Below, piece by piece: positions 47,818 to 57,997 of a stretch of 64,000 nt of DNA. The notes beneath the pieces were generated by a model that saw only the letters and a program-made list of their open reading frames with translations, was not told where the DNA came from and did no database searches. The stretch is from Zeimonas sp044507525. GTDB lineage: Bacteria; Pseudomonadota; Gammaproteobacteria; Burkholderiales; Burkholderiaceae_E. Positions within the stretch are counted from its first letter, which is position 1. Each line of letters opens with the position of its first letter. The stretch is taken from the NCBI GenBank assembly GCA_044507525.1, contig JBIQJM010000001.1:1-64000 (forward strand), read 5' to 3'. Position numbers and translations under genes: made by a program.

Positions 47818-48744
47818 TCAGTCGATTCCGATCAACGCACGAAGGTGCAGCTCGACGCAGCGCGCGAGCGCCGCCAGTTCGTAGCCGCCCTCGAGCGTCG
47901 AGACGATGCGGCCCTCGCAGTGTTCGTCCGCAAAGGCCGCGATCTGCGCGCTCACCCACGCGTAGTCGTCGTCGCGCCAGCCGAGATGGCTCATGTCGTC
48001 CTCGCGATGCGCGTCGAACCCCGCCGATACGAAGATCATCTGCGGCGCGAAGGCCTTCAGCTTCGGCAACCAGGCTTCGAGCACCGCTTCGCGCAGCGAT
48101 GTGCCGTCGCTGTACGGCGCGAGGGGAACGTTGAGCATGTTGGCGCCGCGCGGGCTCTCGCCGAGGAACGGATACAGGCGCGCCTGGAAGGTCGAGACCA
48201 TCAACACCCGGTCGTCGCCGGCGAGGATGTCCTCGCTGCCGTTCCCGTGATGCACGTCGAAGTCGACGATGGCGACGCGCCGGAGTCCGAGCCCGTCGAG
48301 CGCGTGCAGCACGCCCACCGCGATGTTGTTGAAGAAGCAGAACCCCATCGCACGGCCACGCTCGGCGTGATGTCCCGGCGGGCGCACCGCGCAGAACGCA
48401 CGCCGGTACCGCCCGGAGACGACCAGCTCGGTGGCGCGCACGACGGCACCGGCCGCATGCAGCGCGGCGTTCCACGTGTGGGGGTTCATCGCGGTGTCGG
48501 GGTCGACCTGCGCATAGCCGTCGCGCGGCGCGCTCGCCTGCAGTTCGAGGAAGAAGCGCACGTCGTGCGCGCGCGCGATCTGCTCGCGTGTCGCCTCGGG
48601 CGCCTCGATCGTGTCCATGTAGTCGGCGACGCCGCGCAGCAGCAGCCGATCGGCGATCACCGCCAGCCGCTCGGGGCACTCGGGATGATGCGGCCCCATC
48701 TCATGCAGCAGGAAGCTCGGGTGCGTGAGGTACGCGGCCTTCAT
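47818..48744 (-). CDS. HDAC/acetylpolyamine amidohydrolase family deacetylase
   Basis: The 308-residue zinc hydrolase has the class II histone-deacetylase-like signature: RPPGHHAERGRAMGFCFFNN near residue 127, the metal aspartate and histidine in VDFDVHHGNG, and SAGFDAHREDDMSHLG with the second metal aspartate. Bacterial members remove acetyl groups from proteins or polyamines. Direct linkage to a Pat acetyltransferase makes acetyl-lysine the more likely substrate. The start is the ATG of MKAAYLTHPSFLLHEMGP. Confidence 0.9.
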   Translation of the reverse strand: MKAAYLTHPSFLLHEMGPHHPECPERLAVIADRLLLRGVADYMDTIEAPEATREQIARAHDVRFFLELQASAPRDGYAQVDPDTAMNPHTWNAALHAAGAVVRATELVVSGRYRRAFCAVRPPGHHAERGRAMGFCFFNNIAVGVLHALDGLGLRRVAIVDFDVHHGNGSEDILAGDDRVLMVSTFQARLYPFLGESPRGANMLNVPLAPYSDGTSLREAVLEAWLPKLKAFAPQMIFVSAGFDAHREDDMSHLGWRDDDYAWVSAQIAAFADEHCEGRIVSTLEGGYELAALARCVELHLRALIGID

Positions 48745-48853
48745 CGGGGGATCTCCTCCAGCCACCACTGTAGCGCACGGCGGGCACGGTAGACTGATCC
48801 GACCGCGGCGCGGCCCCGCCGCCGCTTTTCCCACGTCCGATCGACGCTTCGCG

Positions 48854-50422
48854 ATGTCCGACGGCTACCCCCGGGCCCCGACACGGCTCCTGACGGCCTG
48901 CATCCTCGCGCTGGCGCTCGTTTCGTGCGCGAGCCTCCCGGCGCCGCAACCGCTGCCGCCGCAGAGCGCGTTCGCGTATCCGGAAAGCACGAGGCTCGGC
49001 CGCATCGTCGCCGAAAGCGCGCCCGACGCACGGTCTTCCGGCGTGCGCCTGCTGATCTCCGGCGAGGAGGCCCTCGGCTCGCTCGTCACGCTCGCCCGCC
49101 ACGCCGAGCGCTCGCTCGACCTGCAGTACTACATCGTGCGCAACGACGCGTCGGCGCGCACGCTGCTGCGGGAAGTGCACGCGGCAGCCGTGCGCGGGGT
49201 GCGCGTGCGGATGCTCGTCGACGATCTCAACACCGCCGCCAGCGACGAGAGCCTGCTGTGCTTCACGCAGCATCCGAACATCGAGCTGCGGCTGTTCAAT
49301 CCGCTGCCCGGCGGGCGCTTCTCCACGTACACGCGGATCCTCGCGTCGCTGACCGACCTCGATCGCATCAACCAGCGCATGCACGGGAAGATGTTCGTCG
49401 CCGACAACGCGATCGGCGCCACCGGGGGGCGCAACCTCGGCGACGAGTACTTCGTGCGCAGCCCGAAGAGCAACTTCGTCGACCTGGACGTGCTCGTCGC
49501 CGGGCCGGCGGTTCGCAGGCTGTCGTCGACCTTCGATCGCTTCTGGAACGACCCGCTCGCCTATCCGGCCGAGCAGTTGATCCGGGTGGCGCCGCACTGC
49601 GAAGGGCCGGTGTCGAAGTCGCCGCAACCGGAGCGAAACCCGCAGGGCGAGGTCGTCGCGGCGCCCGACTCCACGCCGGTGCCCGACAGCAAGCTCGCAC
49701 GAGAGGTCGAGGCGAATCGGCTCGCGCTGACCTGGGCCGACGTGCGCGTGCTCGCCGACGAGCCGGCGAAGATCGGTGCCGCGCCCACGCCGAAGACGGC
49801 GTCGATCACGGACGAGGTCAGGCGGCTGCTCGGCTCGGCACGCAGCGAGCTCCTTCTCGTCACGCCGTATTTCGTCCCCGGCGAGCACGGCGTCGAGCTG
49901 ATCCGGGCGCTTCGCGAACGGGGCGTGCAGGTGCGCGTGCTCACCAATTCGCTGGCCTCCACCGACGCGCCGGTCGTGCATACCGGCTACGCGCGCTACC
50001 GCCCGCAGCTGATCGAACTCGGCGTGGAGCTCTACGAGTTGCGCAACCAGCTCGGCACGCCGCGCTCGCAGCTCGGCCGCTTCGGATCGTCGCTGGCGAG
50101 CCTGCACGCGAAGGCCGTCATCGTGGACCGCAGGACGGTGCTGGTCGGGTCGATGAACCTCGATCCGCGCTCGGAGCACCTGAACACGGAGATGGGGCTG
50201 GTGATGCCCGACGAGACCGTCGCCGCGAAACTCGTGCGCCTCTTCGACGACGTCGCCCACAACAGCAGCTACCGGATCGTCGAAGGCGAGGACGGCCGGC
50301 TGCACTGGGTCGGCGGGTCGGCGAAGGTGCCCGACGCCGAGGGTCGCGAACCCGGTGCGAGCCTCGGACTGCGCGTCCTGATGTTCCTGCTGACGCCGTT
50401 CGCGCCCGAAGAGATGCTCTGA
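48854..50422 (+). CDS. Phospholipase D/cardiolipin synthase C-like lipoprotein
   Basis: The 522-residue product has a lipoprotein signal (ALALVSCASL) and two HKD motifs: MHGKMFVADNAIGATGGRNLGDEY near residue 175 and LHAKAVIVDRRTVLVGSMNLD near residue 420. Length and arrangement match ClsC/YmdC-type cardiolipin synthases or related phospholipases, attached to the envelope. The ATG of MSDGYPRAPTR is preferred over longer frames. It is divergent from the HDAC gene. Confidence 0.88.
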   Translation: MSDGYPRAPTRLLTACILALALVSCASLPAPQPLPPQSAFAYPESTRLGRIVAESAPDARSSGVRLLISGEEALGSLVTLARHAERSLDLQYYIVRNDASARTLLREVHAAAVRGVRVRMLVDDLNTAASDESLLCFTQHPNIELRLFNPLPGGRFSTYTRILASLTDLDRINQRMHGKMFVADNAIGATGGRNLGDEYFVRSPKSNFVDLDVLVAGPAVRRLSSTFDRFWNDPLAYPAEQLIRVAPHCEGPVSKSPQPERNPQGEVVAAPDSTPVPDSKLAREVEANRLALTWADVRVLADEPAKIGAAPTPKTASITDEVRRLLGSARSELLLVTPYFVPGEHGVELIRALRERGVQVRVLTNSLASTDAPVVHTGYARYRPQLIELGVELYELRNQLGTPRSQLGRFGSSLASLHAKAVIVDRRTVLVGSMNLDPRSEHLNTEMGLVMPDETVAAKLVRLFDDVAHNSSYRIVEGEDGRLHWVGGSAKVPDAEGREPGASLGLRVLMFLLTPFAPEEML

Positions 50423-50469
50423 GCTTCGCCGCCCGGTCGGCGCTCGCACTGCAGCCGGGAAAGGCGCAG

Positions 50470-50543
50470 TGGAGCGGGTGAAGGGAATCGAACCCTCGTA
50501 TGCAGCTTGGGAAGCTGCCGTTCTACCATTGAACTACACCCGC
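50470..50543 (-). tRNA. tRNA-Gly (anticodon CCC)
   Basis: Read leftward, the 74-base sequence has acceptor arms GCGGGTG/CACCCGC, a D-arm with TAGTTCAATGGTAGAAC, an anticodon stem GCAGC/GCTGC with loop TTCCCAA, and a T-arm with GGGTTCGATTCCC. The anticodon is CCC, so it reads GGG codons. A genomic CCA end is present at 50470-50472. It lies 44 bases downstream of the ureJ stop on the same strand. Confidence 0.96.
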
Positions 50544-50587
50544 CCGTCCGCGGCGATTCTACCGCGGCGCGGCGTCGGCAGCCTCGA

Positions 50588-51271
50588 TCAGAGCTGCAGC
50601 GCGAGCAGGCCCGCCGAGCAGGCGGCCAGCGCAAGGGCCAATGTCGGCACGACGGCGCCGCGTACGCCCGCCGCCAGCGCCGGCACCAGGCGCCGCGACA
50701 CGAGCGCGCCGGCCGCGAACAGCAGGCCGCTGGCGAGCCCCAGGCCGGCGAAGAACGGCGCGCCGGCCCCCTCCAGGCCGTGCAGGAAGCCGTGCGGCAG
50801 CGCCACGAGAGCGACGACCGCCGCCATCGGCGCGATCGCGAGGCGCTCGCCCGCGAGCAGCAGCGCGGCAACGACGAGCAGCGAACACGAGGCCGCCAGC
50901 TCGACGGCCGTGCCGCCGTACAGCGCGCCGCTCGCGCCGGACAGCGTCGCGAGCAGCGCGCCGAGCAGCAGGCCTGCGGCCGTCGCGAAGCCGACCGTCG
51001 CCACGATCGCCCGCGCGCCCGCGCGTGGCGGACGCCCGCCGCCCGGCGACGATCGGTTCGCGTAGCGCGCGGCCAGGTGGCCGGCCAGCAGACCGACCCC
51101 GAAGGTCGCGAGCAAGTGGTCGACACCGGTGATCGGGTGCAGCAGGCCCGTCGGCAGTCCGCCTGCGCCGTGGCCCGGATGCGCCCAGGCAGGGCTCGCC
51201 GCGAGCGCCAGCAACAGCGACGGCATGACCCTGCCCGCCCTTTCCACCATTGCCCTGCTTCGTTCGTCCAT
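50588..51271 (-). CDS. ureJ: HupE/UreJ nickel transporter
   Basis: The 227-residue membrane protein has a signal-like first helix followed by AHPGHGAGG, the usual HupE/UreJ opening with histidines exposed, and then HPITGVDHLLATFGVGLLAG. About six helices follow, with ALPHGFLHGLEGAG. Family members bring nickel or cobalt across the membrane for urease or hydrogenase. It closes the leftward urease gene set. GGAGAG precedes the chosen ATG; an alternative ATG lies seven codons in. Confidence 0.88.
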   Translation of the reverse strand: MDERSRAMVERAGRVMPSLLLALAASPAWAHPGHGAGGLPTGLLHPITGVDHLLATFGVGLLAGHLAARYANRSSPGGGRPPRAGARAIVATVGFATAAGLLLGALLATLSGASGALYGGTAVELAASCSLLVVAALLLAGERLAIAPMAAVVALVALPHGFLHGLEGAGAPFFAGLGLASGLLFAAGALVSRRLVPALAAGVRGAVVPTLALALAACSAGLLALQL

Positions 51272-51297
51272 CGCGTCGCTCTCCGTCGTTGTGCCGG

Positions 51298-51912
51298 TCA
51301 CTGGAAAAGTCCCCGCTTCTCGACGAACGACACGACGTCGTCGAGCCCGAATCCCTGCAGGAGGTTGGAGAACACGAACGGTCGCTCGCCGCGCATGCGG
51401 CGGGCATCGCGCTCCATCACCGCGAGCGATGCGCCGACGTAGGGCGCGAGATCGATCTTGTTGATCACGAGCAGGTCCGACCGGGTGATGCCCGGGCCGC
51501 CCTTGCGCGGAATCTTGTCGCCGGCCGCCACGTCGATCACGTAGATCGTGAGGTCCGACAACTCCGGCGAGAACGTCGCCGCGAGATTGTCGCCGCCCGA
51601 CTCGACGAAGACGATCTGCAGGCCGGGAAAGCGGCGCGCGAGCCGGTCGACGGCCTCGAGGTTGATCGACGCATCCTCGCGGATCGCGGTATGCGGGCAG
51701 CCGCCGGTCTCGACCCCGAGGATGCGCTCGACCGGCAGCGCATCGTTGCGCACGAGGAACTCGGCGTCCTCGCGCGTATAGATGTCGTTGGTGACGGCGG
51801 CGATCGAATAGCGCTCGCGCAGCCTGCGGCACAGCGCGAGCGTCAGTGCCGTCTTGCCCGATCCGACGGGTCCGCCGATGCCTACCCGCAAGGGTCCGTG
51901 TCCGCTGGTCAT
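51298..51912 (-). CDS. ureG: Urease accessory GTPase UreG
   Basis: This 204-residue SIMIBI GTPase powers nickel delivery into urease. P-loop GIGGPVGSGKTALT, the metal-binding CPH in VETGGCPHTAIREDAS, and NKIDLAPYVGASL are all present. It lies between ureF (48 bases) and ureJ on the same strand. Confidence 0.96.
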   Translation of the reverse strand: MTSGHGPLRVGIGGPVGSGKTALTLALCRRLRERYSIAAVTNDIYTREDAEFLVRNDALPVERILGVETGGCPHTAIREDASINLEAVDRLARRFPGLQIVFVESGGDNLAATFSPELSDLTIYVIDVAAGDKIPRKGGPGITRSDLLVINKIDLAPYVGASLAVMERDARRMRGERPFVFSNLLQGFGLDDVVSFVEKRGLFQ

Positions 51913-51960
51913 GAAGTCTCCCAGTAGGGGTTTGCCATCGGCGTCTGCGCGCCCGCGCCG

Positions 51961-52641
51961 TCAGGAGCGGAACAAGCGCGAGTATTGCGACTCGTGCCGG
52001 ATGGACCACAGTGCGAGTGCCGGCGCGGCATTCGACCAGTCGTCGGGGGCGAGCCCCAGGCTGCGTTCGGCGCTCGCCTCCACGCGCGGGCCGAGCGCGA
52101 GCAGCAGGCGCTGCGCGGCGATCTGCCCGAGCGGAAGCGCCTTCATCAGCACCATCGCCTGGTTCTCGACGAAGCTCCACGCGAAACAGAGCGCGGCCTC
52201 GCGCTCGCCCAGCGCGAGCCGCGACGCCGCCAGCGCCCACGCGATCGGCAGGCTCACCGGCTGCAGGCGCGCAAACAGTTGCTCGTCCTCCTGCGGGCTC
52301 GGGCAGACGTCCCGGACCCAGCGGGCGAGCGAAAAACCCATCTGCAGCGATTCCTGGCGCAGCTCGGGCGTCTCGCGCGCCGCGATCGCGCGCTCGTTCC
52401 ATGCGACCAGCGCATCGGCCTGCCGCCCGCCGACGTCCGCGCGGACGCAGCGCAGCGCCGCCACCATCAGCGGCAGTTCGAATCCGGCGAGCGACAGTGC
52501 CAGCACGTCGTCGATCCACTCGTGCGCGCTCGTCGCGTCGTGCACCTGGCCCGATTCGATCGCCCACTCGAGCGCCGCCGAATAGCTGAAGCCGCCGATC
52601 GGCAGGGCGGGACTGGCCAGCTGCAGCAGCCGCGCGCTCAT
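51961..52641 (-). CDS. ureF: Urease accessory protein UreF
   Basis: The 226-residue helical protein activates UreG and joins the UreDFG complex on apo-urease. The opening LLQLASPALPIGGFSYSAALEWAIE and the internal PLGQIAAQRLLLAL are typical. Its ATG overlaps the ureE stop by four bases. Confidence 0.94.
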   Translation of the reverse strand: MSARLLQLASPALPIGGFSYSAALEWAIESGQVHDATSAHEWIDDVLALSLAGFELPLMVAALRCVRADVGGRQADALVAWNERAIAARETPELRQESLQMGFSLARWVRDVCPSPQEDEQLFARLQPVSLPIAWALAASRLALGEREAALCFAWSFVENQAMVLMKALPLGQIAAQRLLLALGPRVEASAERSLGLAPDDWSNAAPALALWSIRHESQYSRLFRS

Positions 52642-53186
52642 CGCGCCGACGGCCCGTCGAAGTCGTGGATGCGCGGGCCATGGCCGCTGCCGTGATCATG
52701 ATCGTGATCGTGGTCATCACCGTGCCCGCCGTGCACGTGCCCGTGCCCGTAGGCGCCCGACTCCGGCTGGAAGCCGCTGTCGATCTCGTGCACCTGCCCG
52801 CCGAGCTTCTCGACCATCGCGCGCAGCACGTGGTCGGGCAGCAGGCGCAGCCAGCCGTCACCGACCTGCAGCGGCACGTGCCGGTTGCCGAGGTGATAGG
52901 CGATGCGCGCGAGCATCGCCGCATCGGCGGCGCGCACCTCGATCAAGGCTTCCGGGGCCGCTTCGACGGCGACCACGCGCCCGTCGTCCAGTTGCAGCCG
53001 CGCGCCGTGCGCGAGCAGCGCGCCCGGCGGCAGGTCGACGCCGATCTCCTCGCCCGAGCGCATCACCGCGCGGAAACGTGAACGTTCGCGCCGCTCGAAG
53101 GGCAACTCGAGCACGTCGTCGACGCGCGCCGAGCGCGGTGCAAAGCGGACTGCGAGGACGATCGTGCTGCGCGGAGCCGTGGTCAT
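52638..53186 (-). CDS. ureE: Urease nickel metallochaperone UreE
   Basis: The 182-residue protein has the UreE N-terminal domain and the nickel-binding C-domain (AYHLGNRHVPLQVGDGWLRL). The C-terminal tail is histidine/aspartate-rich (HGHVHGGHGDDHDHDHDHG), suggesting nickel storage. It lies five bases after ureC and overlaps ureF. Confidence 0.95.
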   Translation of the reverse strand: MTTAPRSTIVLAVRFAPRSARVDDVLELPFERRERSRFRAVMRSGEEIGVDLPPGALLAHGARLQLDDGRVVAVEAAPEALIEVRAADAAMLARIAYHLGNRHVPLQVGDGWLRLLPDHVLRAMVEKLGGQVHEIDSGFQPESGAYGHGHVHGGHGDDHDHDHDHGSGHGPRIHDFDGPSAR

Positions 53187-53191
53187 CGCGA

Positions 53192-54891
<1,700 letters not shown>

Positions 54892-54895
<4 letters not shown>

Positions 54896-55260
54896 TTCTT
54901 CCTTCCCGCGGTGCGCTTGCCGGCCGCCGCGCGCGCCTGGTCCGGGCGCGAGGGATCGAGCGGTCCCATCACCATCTGCCGGAATCCGTGCACGACGCGC
55001 GCACCGGACAGCGCGACGAGCTCGACGGCGCGCGCCTGCCCCGGCTCGAAGCGCACGGCGGTTCCGGCCGCGACATTCAGGCGGAAGCCGCGCGCCCTGC
55101 CCCGATCGAAATCGAGCGCGGCGTTGGTCTCCGCGAAATGGTAGTGCGAGCCGACCTGGATCGGTCGGTCGCCCGTGTTGCGCACTTCGAGCGCGATCGT
55201 GGGGCGTCCCGCGTTCAGCTCGATCTCGCCTTCGTCCACCAGCAGCTCGCCGGGAAGCAT
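54892..55260 (-). CDS. ureB: Urease beta subunit UreB
   Basis: The 122-residue subunit has the family core VRNTGDRPIQVGSHYHFAETN, then ALDFDRGRARGFRLNVAAGTA. A basic tail (AAAGKRTAGRKK) is longer than in many homologues. I start at ATG of MLPGELLVDEGE. The gene before it on this strand is urtE, not ureA, which lies 5.8 kb upstream. Confidence 0.95.
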
Positions 55261-55318
55261 CCCCGCGCTCCTTTCGATGGGATCGCGCTCCGCGTGCACC
55301 CTGCGCACGGCGCCGATC

Positions 55319-56014
55319 CTACACGGCCAGCAGTTGCCGAACGCCGTCGGCCGTCATCTCGGCGCCCCGTCCCGATCGCACGATCTCGCCGCGCTGGAGC
55401 ACGTAGTAGCGATCCGCGAGCGACTGCGCGAAATCGTAGTACTGCTCGACGAGCAGGATCGCCATCGAGCGCTGCGCGGCCAGCCCCGCGATCACCCGCT
55501 CGATGTCCTGGATGACGTTCGGCTGGATCCCCTCGGTCGGCTCGTCGAGGACGAGCAGGCGAGGCCGGGTGACCAGCGCACGCGCGATCGCGAGCTGCTG
55601 CTGCTGGCCCCCAGAGAGGTCGCCGCCGCGGCGCGCGACGAACTGGCGCAGGATCGGGAAGGTGTCGTAGACCCAGTCGGGAACGGTGCGCTCGCGATGG
55701 CCGGTCGCTGCCATCGCGATCCGCAGGTTCTCCTCGACCGTGAGCCGCGGAAAGATCTCGCGTCCCTGCGGCACGAAGGCGATGCCCCGGCGCGCACGCT
55801 GGTGGGGCTTCATCCGGCCGATGTCCTCGCCGTCGAATTCGATGCGCCCCGAACGCGCGGGCAGCAGTCCCATCAGGCACTTGAGCAGCGTCGTCTTGCC
55901 GACGCCGTTGCGGCCGAGCACGGTGGTCACCGCGCCCTCGGGCGCCTCGAGCGAGACGTCGCGCAGCGTATGGCTGCCGCCGTAGAACTGGTTCAGCTTC
56001 TCGATCCGCAGCAT
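55319..56014 (-). CDS. urtE: Urea ABC transporter ATPase UrtE
   Basis: The 231-residue ATPase has Walker A GRNGVGKTT, signature LSGGQQQQLAIARAL and Walker B LLVLDEPTEGIQPNVIQDI, the last being a good marker of UrtE. It is 29 bases from urtD and 58 bases before ureB on the same strand. Confidence 0.94.
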   Translation of the reverse strand: MLRIEKLNQFYGGSHTLRDVSLEAPEGAVTTVLGRNGVGKTTLLKCLMGLLPARSGRIEFDGEDIGRMKPHQRARRGIAFVPQGREIFPRLTVEENLRIAMAATGHRERTVPDWVYDTFPILRQFVARRGGDLSGGQQQQLAIARALVTRPRLLVLDEPTEGIQPNVIQDIERVIAGLAAQRSMAILLVEQYYDFAQSLADRYYVLQRGEIVRSGRGAEMTADGVRQLLAV

Positions 56015-56043
56015 CGCTTCGATCCCGTGTCGGCAACCCGCCC

Positions 56044-56883
56044 TCAGCGTCCCAGGTAGACCTCGACGACACGCGGGTCGGCACGCACCGCGTCCATCGA
56101 TCCTTCGGCGAGCACGCGGCCCTCGTGCAGCACGGTGACCGTGCGCGCGATGCGTGCGACGAACTCCATGTCGTGCTCGACGACCACCACCGTATGGCGG
56201 CCGGCGAGCCGCAGGCAGAGCTCGGCGGTCTTCTCGGTCTCGGCATCCGTCATGCCGGCGACCGGTTCGTCCAGCAGGACCACTCGCGGACGCTGCGCGA
56301 GCAGCATGCCGATCTCCAGCCACTGCTTCTGGCCGTGCGACAAGGTGCCGGCGACGCGGTCGACCTCGCCTCGCAGGCTCGTCATCTCCAGGATCGATTC
56401 GATGCGCCCGAGCTGCTCCGAGTCGAGCCTCGCGCGCAGGCTCGCGATGCCGCGCTTGTCGCCGTCGAGCGCGAGCTCCATGTTCTCGAACACGCTCATC
56501 GTCTCGAACACGGTCGGCCGCTGGAACTTGCGACCGATTCCGGCCCGCACGATCTGCGACTCGGAAAGGCGCGCGAGGTCGATCGTCTGGCCGAGGAACA
56601 GCCGGCCGCTGTCGGGACGGATCTTGCCCGTGATCGCATCCATCATCGTGGTCTTGCCCGCCCCGTTGGGGCCGATGATGCAGCGCAGTTCCCCGTCGTC
56701 GAGCGTGAGCGAGAGCGCGTCCAGCGCCTTGAAGCCGTCGAAGCGGACCGTCACGTCCTCGACGTAGAGGATCGGCCCGTGCGAGGTGTCGACGCCGGCG
56801 CCGACGGGACGTCCGAAGGCCGCGTCGCGCCCGCCGTGCCCGGCGCCCGCGGCGAACATGGTCGCGATGTCCGGGCCGCTCAC
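56044..56883 (-). CDS. urtD: Urea ABC transporter ATPase UrtD
   Basis: The 279-residue ATPase has Walker A GPNGAGKTTMMD, the UrtD-type LSHGQKQWLEIGMLL signature and Walker B VVLLDEPVAGMTDAETE. A GTG at 56883 overlaps the urtC stop; an ATG eight codons in is an alternative. The first 25 residues precede the ABC core, as in other UrtD. Confidence 0.93.
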   Translation of the reverse strand: MSGPDIATMFAAGAGHGGRDAAFGRPVGAGVDTSHGPILYVEDVTVRFDGFKALDALSLTLDDGELRCIIGPNGAGKTTMMDAITGKIRPDSGRLFLGQTIDLARLSESQIVRAGIGRKFQRPTVFETMSVFENMELALDGDKRGIASLRARLDSEQLGRIESILEMTSLRGEVDRVAGTLSHGQKQWLEIGMLLAQRPRVVLLDEPVAGMTDAETEKTAELCLRLAGRHTVVVVEHDMEFVARIARTVTVLHEGRVLAEGSMDAVRADPRVVEVYLGR

Positions 56884-57968
56884 GACACGCTCCTGCGACG
56901 GAACACGCCGACCACGCCGGTCGGCAGGAACAGCGTCACCAGCACGAAGAGCAGCCCCAGGAAGTACAGCCAGTAGTCCGGGAAGCTCATCGTGAACCAG
57001 CTCTTCGCGCCGTTGACGAGCACGGCACCGACGATGGGGCCGATCAGCGTGCCGCGCCCGCCGACGGCGGTCCAGATGGCGATCTCGATCGAGTTGGCCG
57101 GCGACATCTCGCTCGGGTTGATGATGCCCACCTGGGGCACGTAGAGCGCACCGGCGACGCCGCTGATCACCGCCGCGAGCGTCCAGACGCCGAGCTTGTA
57201 GCCGAGCGTGTCGTAGCCGCAGAAGCGGGCGCGCGGCTCGGCGTCGCGGATCGCCTGCAGCACGCGACCGTACTTGCTCGTGACCAGCCAGCGCGCGAGC
57301 AGCAAGGTCGCGAGCAGTGCGCATGCCGTCGTCGCGAGGACCGCCGCGCGCGTGGCGGGCTCGGTCAGCCGATGACCGAGCAGGGTCTTGAAGTCGGTGA
57401 ATCCGTTGTTGCCGCCGAAGCCGGTCTCGTTGCGGAAGAACAGCAGCATGAAGGCGAAGGTCATCGCCTGCGTGATGATCGAGAAGTAGACGCCCTTGAT
57501 GCGCGAACGGAACGCGAAGTAGCCGAACACGAAGGCGAGCAGTCCGGGCACCGCGACCACCAGCAGCAGGCTCCAGAGGAAGCTGTCGCTGTTCCACCAG
57601 TGCAGCGGCAGCTCCTTCCAGTCGAGGAAGACCATGAAGTCGGGCAGCTCGCTTTGGTACTGGCCCTCGCGGCCGATCCCGCGCATCAGGTGCATGCCGA
57701 ACGCATAGCCGCCGAGCGCGAAGAAGAGCGACTGGCCGAGGCTCAGGATGCCCGTGTATCCCCAGATCAGGTCCATCGCGACGGCGACCATCGCATAGCA
57801 CATGAACTTGCCGGCGAGCGTGAGCGCGTAGCTCGACGGGCGCAGCGGGGCGCCCTCGGGCAGCACGGCGTGCAGCAGCGGCACCGCGACGCCGACGGCG
57901 GCGAAGGCGGCGAGCAGCAGCGTCCATTGCAGCGGGCTCAGCAGCGAGCGGCGGGGAGCGACGAGCAT
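56880..57968 (-). CDS. urtC: Urea ABC transporter permease UrtC
   Basis: The 362-residue LivM-like permease has about ten helices with DLIWGYTGILSLGQSLFFALGG near residue 65 and FFRNETGFGGNNGFTDF near residue 185, the latter typical of urea permeases. The true start is the ATG of MLVAPRRSLL, 29 bases after urtB; longer frames are shadows. Confidence 0.94.
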   Translation of the reverse strand: MLVAPRRSLLSPLQWTLLLAAFAAVGVAVPLLHAVLPEGAPLRPSSYALTLAGKFMCYAMVAVAMDLIWGYTGILSLGQSLFFALGGYAFGMHLMRGIGREGQYQSELPDFMVFLDWKELPLHWWNSDSFLWSLLLVVAVPGLLAFVFGYFAFRSRIKGVYFSIITQAMTFAFMLLFFRNETGFGGNNGFTDFKTLLGHRLTEPATRAAVLATTACALLATLLLARWLVTSKYGRVLQAIRDAEPRARFCGYDTLGYKLGVWTLAAVISGVAGALYVPQVGIINPSEMSPANSIEIAIWTAVGGRGTLIGPIVGAVLVNGAKSWFTMSFPDYWLYFLGLLFVLVTLFLPTGVVGVFRRRSVS

Positions 57969-57997
57969 GTCGGTTCTCGATCGGCCGGTTCCCGGGT

